DNA from: Angiostrongylus vasorum
Taxonomy: Eukaryota > Nematoda > Chromadorea > Rhabditida > Metastrongylidae
Direction: 5' to 3'
DNA: 64,000 nucleotides
NCBI GenBank assembly: GCA_018806985.1
Contig: JADANN010000284.1
Location: forward strand, 21,005 to 85,004
The translations under genes and the position numbers were made by a program. Positions 57,690 through 64,000 of the stretch are shown piece by piece. Under the pieces are notes generated by a model that had not been told where the DNA came from, did not search any database, and saw only the letters and a program-made list of their open reading frames with translations. Position 1 is the first letter of the stretch, and each line of letters starts with the position of its first letter.

Positions 57690-59330
57690 TTTGTTTGATA
57701 TCTGGAACTTTTTGTTAATATTTCGGTGCAATTGAATATAATGGAAGCTGTGACGTGGCAGCGATGCTGGACTGATCCTTGTAGTGGTGATAGGTGGTGC
57801 GGCATTGTTTGTTGATATGCTAGGTCGTCGTACTGATGTTCATACTGGTTGCCAGTGGGAGTGTTATACGGCGAGAGTACGGTAGTGAGTAGTTGAGTAG
57901 GATAGTAGAGCACATTGAATAGAAATTTAGAACTGTTATATGTTGAGCGATTCACAGTAGTTTGGTGTGCATAGGAGTTAACTATTTGAAGGGAATTAGG
58001 CGGATGAGACAAATTAGTGTGCCGATATTTAGTAGAAGCAACTTGAGTGCTTTGAACATGCATAATGCGGTTTGGAATGTGCAAGTAGGTAGACACGCGT
58101 GGGTGAGCACGATTATTATGACTAGAAGAATAGAGACAGCAATAAGCGTTTCATAGTAACTCATGAATATGTCGGTTATGTGCCAGAAATCTGGCTATTG
58201 GATTTCGAATTCCGTGTTTGCCTGTCCTTTTAGTCACGTGTCTAGTATGCCATTAACGACGCTCGTGAATTTTAGTATGCCTCTTATCGCGGATATTGTA
58301 GCTGTGGATCCGCATGTGACCGTACATTTTTCTTCGATTCTGGCGTGACTGAAGCTGAAATGAAGTACTGATTGTTTTCCATCGTTGTCGCATGGAATTG
58401 AGAACGTCGCCGTAGGGCCATTCCACTTTTTGCTTAGATAGGACTGGATGATTTGCATCGTACCTGCGCTTTTGCTCCTTTGCTGCAGCGATAACATCCC
58501 TATAGCACGGTATCGTCCACACTACATATATATTTTTCTACTGTGATGTTGGTTTCGAATTTACTCTGGATGTTGGGGATTGTTTCTGCTATTGTCACAC
58601 TGAAGTATTTTTCAGTGATTTCTCTATCTTAATTTTGGTAAAACGATATCGTAGGAAGGATTATCGGCAGCCCCTTTTGTACTTTGATTTTTACGCCTTT
58701 ACATCTGCAATTGGCCTGTGTTTCCGCAAGGCAGCAAACGCAATTGCCTACCATCGTGCAGTTAAGGTTCTCAGCTGCTGTATGGTTTGACATCTAAGTG
58801 GTGGCATTATGTGGAAGCTCCAGATTGCCGTTTGCTTTCCGTCGTGTTCAAATAGTGTGTTGTTTTGGATAAGGTGGCACTGTTATGGAGCTAAGTGCGA
58901 GACTGAAAAATCAGTATTTGGATGCAATGTTCGGTTGTAGCTGCGTAACGTAGGACTACTTTGTTGGCTGAATAGTGTTGAAGTGTGTGATTTCCACTTT
59001 GGCAGATTCTTTTCAATGATTGCAGTGGAAGATTTCGTACATTGTTGAAGACGTCGGGAATAAGTGAATGCGGTAGAATAGGCATCTAGAGCTCCAATAG
59101 AAACAGTCGCAACCTGGACCTCCACAAGTTTCAACGCAAGCTCTTCTTCCTGGATATTTATTTCTCATTGCAAGTTCTGGTATGAGACTTGTTGCGTTTA
59201 TTCCTGCGCACTTCCTCCCTCTACATGATCCTTTGTGTGGACATCGCTTGCTGTCAATGGCGTGGTGGGCCGTATCCCGAATAAATAAGCCCTGTTTCGA
59301 GTTCGCAAGTAAGTGTTACTGACTTCACAG
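57690..59330 (-). pseudogene. BEL-2 envelope-like glycoprotein region (phlebovirus-Gc-like), broken
   Basis: Downstream of pol on the minus strand lies a long Cys-rich stretch in several frames, with stops throughout. Spaced CxC and CxxC clusters, a Cys-rich segment near 59,250-59,000 and another near 58,750-58,680 fit the ectodomain of the env-like proteins carried by some nematode BEL/Pao elements, which are related to phlebovirus fusion glycoproteins. A hydrophobic segment about 20 residues long (in 58,164-57,982) fits a membrane anchor. No single frame spans it, so no protein is expected. The assignment is by pattern and position. Confidence 0.65.
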
Positions 59331-59379
59331 TTCACACTTCAGTGACTTTCATGAGATTCTCATTTCGTGCAGTGATGTT

Positions 59380-60250
59380 TCGTTTTGAAGTAGATCTGAA
59401 AGTGCTTCTTCGAGGTCATTGACGGTTACAACTAGGTTGTTACCTGTTGTCTTTGAGTTGCATTTTAATTCTGCTTCTTCTTTGCATTGATCAAGATGAA
59501 AATGTATTGTTCCGGCCAAAAGAAATGGTGATGTTTAGTCCGAAAATCACTCTGGTGAATAGTAGGGCTTTAATGTTGTTCGGAAATCGTGGTGACCTGT
59601 GATCATGTAGCTAAACGCATCGTGTGGCATCGCGATCGTCCTCATGGAGTCGGACTTGCAGAAAGGCCTTTTCAACGTCTGATGTAATCGTGATTCGTCC
59701 GATTCTGGAACGAAGGAGATTCCGAACAATTGTGAGAGGATCACTGGTCCTCTGTGTAAGACGTCGCTGAGTGATGGTCATCCCTTGTAGTGATCTGATG
59801 ATCTGAGCTGATGTGTCATAAACTATCCTGATCTTAGTGGTGTTTTTACTGGGAGTTAAGGCTGCTTGGTGAGGAATGTAATGAACTCGAGAGCATCGTG
59901 GGTTTCCTGTTCGTTGAGTTCCTCCCTCTAAGATGTGCGGGCGAAGTTGCTCTTCGAATATGCCATTGTACCTAGCGAGCAAATCTTTGTTGTTTTGTAG
60001 GGATTCCCAAACACTTACGAGTCTATTGAGTGCAGTTGCTCTAATATCACGTAGTGATGCCTGTACGTCTTTCCAAGGTAGACGAGCGTAATATCCGTCT
60101 AATCTTTTCTCAATGGTTTTGTTGAAGGATAGCCATACTTGCTGATCTGTCAGTGCTCTTTCCATTTTTGCGGAGTTTGTGAATTCTTCTATCTGTTCAG
60201 GCAGATTCGAAGGTCCAAAATTGTTCTCATTTGACTGGTTCGTCTTCATC
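59380..60250 (-). pseudogene. BEL-2 reverse transcriptase, N-terminal part only
   Basis: Open on the minus strand at 60,279-59,611 with LRPHILEGG, KIRIVYDTSAQ and TSDVEKAFLQVRLHE, the last holding the first palm Asp. A frame change and deletion follow. A short TRVIFGLNI segment (about 59,560) is the final RT text, and no YxDD block, RNase H or integrase is found before the env-like region. 60,565-60,227 encodes the stretch linking protease and RT. Confidence 0.85.
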
Positions 60251-60626
60251 TGTTTCTGAACCTTCAATAAGGCAGGCATGGACTTGACTTTCCAATATCC
60301 GATGCTGATTGCACTTATTCATTTCATCTTCTACGACTTGCACGTGTAGTGCCCAGTATTGATCCCATCTGTCTAGTTCATCTTTGAAATCATTTATGGG
60401 CAATGTGTTTCCTTCTTTGCTTTGTTGTGCTTGTAGCAACACATTGTCGTCTTTTTTTTGCAGCGAAGGAGGACTTTTGAGTTGTCCTGCACATAAATGA
60501 CCTAGACGCGTTGGAATAAAATGTAGCGCGGATGGCAGTTCAATGTGTGGTTTACTGTTTTTCATCAGGGTCCACAGTTGGTGGATTCGAGTAGAATGGA
60601 AGGTTGAACCACGGGCATGGCTTTAT

Positions 60627-60960
60627 TTATCTCAATTTGAGGGTTGTTTTTACAATGAACTCTATGTCGTTTGGACAAATCGGTGGCAGTTTGAACGGCT
60701 TGGTTATCGCGTTATGTGTGATTCGTGAAACACGTTCTTGCACACTATTTGAGCCGAATGTATTTAGTCGTAGTTTAATTTCTTCTATTGTCGGTAAATA
60801 GAGCCTTTGTGCAAGTTTCTCGTCGTTAAAGGATAACTCGGCTCGCGTGTCTGTTAAGACGGAAACTTTCTCTAATTGTTCTGTGGTTGGGTTCATTATT
60901 GTCAATTCCCCGGTGGGTAGGAAAGTTGATTGCACTTTTGTGCTTGATCCCGTCGAAATT
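60627..60960 (-). pseudogene. BEL-2 retropepsin-like protease (active-site Gly lost)
   Basis: The minus-strand frame has VLTDTRAELSFNDEKLAQRL, where the active-site D-T-G reads D-T-R. This matches the BEL-1 protease position (DTGSD at 7.69 kb). The Arg should abolish activity. Confidence 0.8.
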
Positions 60961-61021
60961 TTCTCTTCTGCCGGTGTCTCTTGTCCGACAAGGCTTATTT
61001 TGGACGTGGAAGTGAGTTTCT

Positions 61022-61920
61022 TTATGCTCTTTTTTCTTTGTATTTACTGGCGTAGGCCTCGTTTTTAGCATTCGTATTTTCCACAGGTGCTAGGAACGTC
61101 TTCTGTTTTGGTGCTGAAAGGAAACAGCATGAGGTGCGGTAACATTTCTGGCACATACGACATGACGACCCGTTGCACTGAACCGTGCTGTGGAAAGGAG
61201 AGGCGCAAATATGGCATAGCTTATTATTTTGAAGGTACTGGTATCTTCTTTGAGGTGTTTCGTATTTACTGCAGTAGAAAGGCTTATGGTTGCCTTTACA
61301 ATGCATGCACAAGAGCTTTGTTTTCTGCGACTTCCAATCTTTAACTTTGTTGTCGAAGCTAACTCTATCTCGAGGAGGTGTTGAGCTGGTCTGGCGACAT
61401 GTCAGTTTGTCGCAGGTTATAACCTCTTCGAAATATTTTAGCAACTGCTGCATGGTGAAGTGTTCGTCGGGAGAAGTGATCTTTTTATGGAGAACTCTAC
61501 GCTGGATTCCGACTGGAAATTTCGAAAACAGCTTTTAATACATGGACTGATTGCCGACATTTTCACCTTTATGCATAGCTGACCTATGATTGCTTCTATT
61601 TCTTCCAGAAGTGTGCGTTGCTCTTGTATGGATGATGACTGATCCATCTTTCTGAGGAGCTGGCGAATAGGTTCTTCAGAATTGCCGTGCTTATTGGTTG
61701 GAAGTTCTATGGCTTTGACGTAGTTTTGCCTAGTGAGCTGGAATTTCTTAATCAATTGTAGAGGTTTCTCTTTAAGGAGTTAAGCAGGTAATTGAATTTT
61801 TGTAGCTCGGAAAGTTTTTGTGAATGTCCATTTAAGTTGAAAAGCTCCCAAATGTTGCCCCAGTCCATTATGTCGCCGTTGAATGTTGGGATTGGGATTG
61901 TGAGCAGCTTCAGATTCCAA
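61022..61920 (-). pseudogene. BEL-2 gag, N-terminally truncated
   Basis: From about 61,920 the minus strand carries the PIPTFNGD core (frame-shifted), then 61,755-61,438 (ELPTNKHGNSEEPIRQLL) and 61,453-61,022. The last has zinc-binding motifs CMHCKGNHKPFYC and CHICASPFHSTVQC with further Cys pairs. The N-terminal part and the rest of the 5' LTR are deleted. Confidence 0.85.
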
Positions 61921-62160
61921 TGTTCGTGAAGAATATTCTCTATGAATCCTATCCCCAGTAGTTTCTTTTTGGAAACAGTTAATCAATGAGAGCAGCGTTT
62001 TCGCGAGTTACTGGCGAAGAAGACTTATCTTGTGAATCTCCGTTTGAAAATTTCCCAGTGACTTTTTATTGAGAAGAGAACGTTCAATTTCTTCACATTC
62101 TACACTGTGGTGTAACGTCTTGCATTACGCTGATTGAGAGGCAGACCTGCCACATTCCAC

Positions 62161-62166
62161 TTTATT
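62161..62166 (-). promoter_or_regulatory. Polyadenylation signal AATAAA
   Basis: About 76 nt after the paralog's stop codon, at the same place as in the first gene. Confidence 0.62.
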
Positions 62167-62241
62167 GCTCATTTAATAAAACAACAGTTATCGCTTAAAC
62201 AGAAGTGTTCATCTCAAACGCATCATAGTTCAGTTCGTGTT

Positions 62242-62569
62242 TTAAGTGACGGTTGCAACTGCCGAGACGAAGTTCCCTCCAAATGGACCTGATGCCAAGT
62301 TTCGCACCACTCGGTCCACCACACTTTGCCACATCTCTCTCGACCAGTTCGCCATGATGACGTTTGTGGTCTACACAGTTTTTTTCCTTCACAATAAATT
62401 TGTGCTAAAAGGAAAGCTATTCAAACCGTGAGAGTTCCTCCAATTGACAACGCTGTGATAGGAATAGGCATGATATTCATCCCACTACACATGTTGTTAG
62501 CCATCGTTCTACTACACGTGGCGGTCACCGTGTTGCCAACAACAGCGCAGTAAACTACATCCATCATAA
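62242..62569 (-). CDS. Paralog of the secreted protein, exons 4-5 (partial)
   Basis: Exons on the minus strand at 62569-62427 and 62370-62242 with a 56-nt intron (GTTTGAAT...GTGTAG) and stop TAA. The acceptor before exon 4 (TTTCTTTCAG|TT) has the same phase as in the first gene. The encoded end has [48 protein letters not shown] and GPFGG. The central block [17 protein letters not shown] is identical in the two genes, and both frames are open, while flanking sequence has drifted and collected insertions. Exons 1-3 are not in the window; by the tandem layout they would lie to the right of 64 kb. A local ATG (62,567) could give a short product, but a cis-spliced exon is more likely. Confidence 0.72.
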
Positions 62570-62884
62570 CTGAAAGAAACCTCTATAAGTAAATTATTTT
62601 CCTCATTCAAAATGGCAACCGGTGTCAATTAACATTACAATGAACTCTCGTGTGTAACGAAATGTGTTGAGATTTCGTCAACTGTATTTTTAATCCTCCA
62701 CCCCAGTAAATGTGATGGAGCACAGCAGTGTCTTTTAGAATTTTTGTATGAAATAGAGTTATAAAACTCAGTTTCGTAAAACAATTAGAAAGCCAAATAC
62801 AATTTCAATGGTAGTGAGATTATTGAAGGGATTGGCTGCGTATTAATCTCCGAATTGAATTATAAGTTTGTGGTTTTCTCTTTC

Positions 62885-64000
62885 AGCAATCGCGAGGTTG
62901 TTATACAGCACTCGTTTACATTAACACAAAGAACACATAGAACACAACAGTAGCTAAAGTCTTAGCAGTAGCGCCAACTTCAGGGATTGAAGGAATCCAT
63001 GGACACGTAATTTACAAGGCCGAACGCATCAAAAACACAAACGCAATCATGAAAACTTCAACGGTAATAAGGCAACCAAAGACTTCTTAAAAACTCACCG
63101 ATTTTTACGTGCCTTTTGCCGTGGAAGAACAGTCGCTTAGGGGCCCAGATAAAAATTTAACTCTAAGATACAGAGCTAGATCACGTGCGATCTTTGAGCA
63201 ATCTTCTCTGCTATATGTCATCGGATTCCCGGCATTTATTTAAAAAGCCTGAAGAAGTTTTCACGCTGGAGTGTTGGTATTCTGCGCGAGGACAGTGACT
63301 GTTTAATCAAAAGCGTCTTCGCCGTGCTGTTGCATCCTGTGCGTCCCTAATGCGGTAGCATCTAGGTGTTATTTTATACGGATACATAATGGTCAACCTG
63401 TTTCACCATATATATTCATCTCCGCAAGAATTGCAAGAAAATTAGCTATATCGCACCTGAAAAGCTATCGCCGTTCCTGATATAACGGCAATTTACGCAA
63501 TTCGCTCAAACGAGTTTCCCTCTCAACTGTTTACCGCCTCGTCGTGGCTGGGAGGTGTTCTTGGTTGTCGGGCTGCGATGTAGAGTGGGGGGATTCATCT
63601 TCCTGGCAGGGTCTCCCAAGCTGAGAAGGACTCAGGCGTTTCCATCCGGAAGCCTTCCTAAGAGTAAAGCAATATCTGGATCCACAACCGTCCTGGTATC
63701 AAAGTCGCATGGTGGCAAATCTCCCTCTGATGCACAAGTGCTGCGCCTGCCTGTGGTGATGAAGACCTATGGCAGACTTTGGCCAGGCTGACCTCGGGAT
63801 TCCAGGGAACCACAATGGCTTAACCAGCAAATCTCTGAAAAATGGAATTTATGCTGGGACTCCCAACCACTGAGGACGGGCCATTCAAGAATCAAGTATG
63901 AACTACGCAATTCTGTATTTCAATGGAGGGTCGTATACGCCGATGAGAACTGACAGACGACAAAAAATATCCGTTCTATTAACAACTGCATGTTCTCGGA
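62885..64000 (-). mobile_element. PLE fragment interrupted by SINE2
   Basis: Starts CAGCAATCGCGAGGTTGTTA, with a degraded hammerhead-like motif at 62,951-62,985 (minus). The minus strand then follows the GIY-YIG tail region. It resumes after the SINE at 63,914 with text matching 51,385-51,450 and runs off the window. Confidence 0.78.
63504..63903 (+). mobile_element. SINE2, complete copy with perfect 10-bp target duplication
   Basis: 400 bp inserted in the PLE between two copies of TACGCAATTC (63,494-63,503 and 63,904-63,913). The head has an A-box-like TGGCTGGGAGG and a B-box-like GGATTCATCTTCC about 45 bp apart. The tail has a short CAAG/TCAAGTAT repeat, without poly(A). This copy defines the family limits for the other five. 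Confidence 0.85.

Larger units (their letters stand above)
56075..61944 (-). mobile_element. BEL-2: gutted BEL/Pao element with env-like region and an inverted extra LTR
   Basis: A 5.87-kb insertion relative to the empty site at 22,050. On the minus strand: about 25 bp of LTR start (TATAGAG-type, at 61,944), gag lacking its N-terminus, protease, part of RT, an env-like region, a polypurine tract, a full LTR (57,388-56,765), a tRNA-Gly copy, then an LTR in the opposite direction. Both outer ends are therefore LTR starts and form terminal inverted repeats. The RT catalytic segment, RNase H and integrase are missing. Flanks TATCA and AATCC may be a decayed 5-bp duplication. Confidence 0.85.

Noticed and set aside
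1..64000. CRISPR arrays, bacterial operons, phage or rRNA genes
   Set aside because: No regular short repeats with unique spacers, no ribosome-binding-site-led operons and no rRNA motifs; intron structure and transposons are those of an animal genome.

Overview
This window looks like nuclear DNA from a nematode, most likely a strongylid (hookworm-like) parasite. The signs are a 56-57 nt intron, a TTTTCAG-type acceptor just before a start codon, and the transposon mix: RTE-clade non-LTR elements, BEL/Pao LTR elements (one with a phlebovirus-Gc-like env region), Penelope-like elements (PLEs) with GIY-YIG, and tRNA-derived SINEs. The clade call is inference; no species-specific marker is visible. 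Nearly all long reading frames belong to decayed transposons.

Large-scale layout: the window is two diverged direct tandem copies of a block about 33 kb long. Collinear pairs in the same order and orientation are about 1.5-5.4 kb with 34.1-38.3 kb, 5.37-5.52 plus 15.14-18.3 kb with 42.6-45.7 kb, and 19.4-23.1 kb with 53.2-63.1 kb. Later insertions differ between the copies, so one copy often shows the empty site of the other. At about 5.5 kb an RTE element inserted, and a BEL/Pao element then inserted into that RTE. At 56,075-61,944 a second BEL/Pao element interrupts the right-hand copy.

Host gene: on the minus strand I reconstruct a five-exon gene for a small secreted protein (221 aa, N-terminal signal peptide), with exons at 32.9-31.97 kb and 22.67-22.34 kb. 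All splice phases agree, the total coding length is divisible by three, and an AATAAA lies downstream. Intron 3 is 9.3 kb and filled with transposons. A paralog keeps intact exons 4-5 at 62.57-62.24 kb; its exons 1-3 would lie beyond the right edge.

Region by region: 1-1.5 kb, RTE copy A. 1.5-5.4 kb, unclassified repeat U. 5.5-15.1 kb, RTE copy B with nested BEL-1. 15.1-18.3 kb, duplicated block with hammerhead-like motif, PLE relic and SINEs. 19.4-22.3 kb, duplicated non-coding block with SINE2. 22.3-32.9 kb, the secreted-protein gene with intronic PLE, RTE copy C, MITE and a second PLE. 33.1-38.3 kb, repeat U in two tandem units. 38.8-41.7 kb, best PLE copy (RT plus GIY-YIG, inverted arms). 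42.6-45.7 kb, second copy of the duplicated block. 45.7-53.2 kb, SINEs and ribozyme-like repeats with little else. 53.2-64 kb, second copy with BEL-2 and the paralog.

The most unusual structure is at 56,075-57,388: two inverted BEL LTRs joined through an almost complete tRNA-Gly(GCC) sequence that ends in CCA. It reads as a fossil reverse-transcription product. A second theme is a set of 17 hammerhead-ribozyme-like motifs spread over both strands at PLE termini and related repeats.
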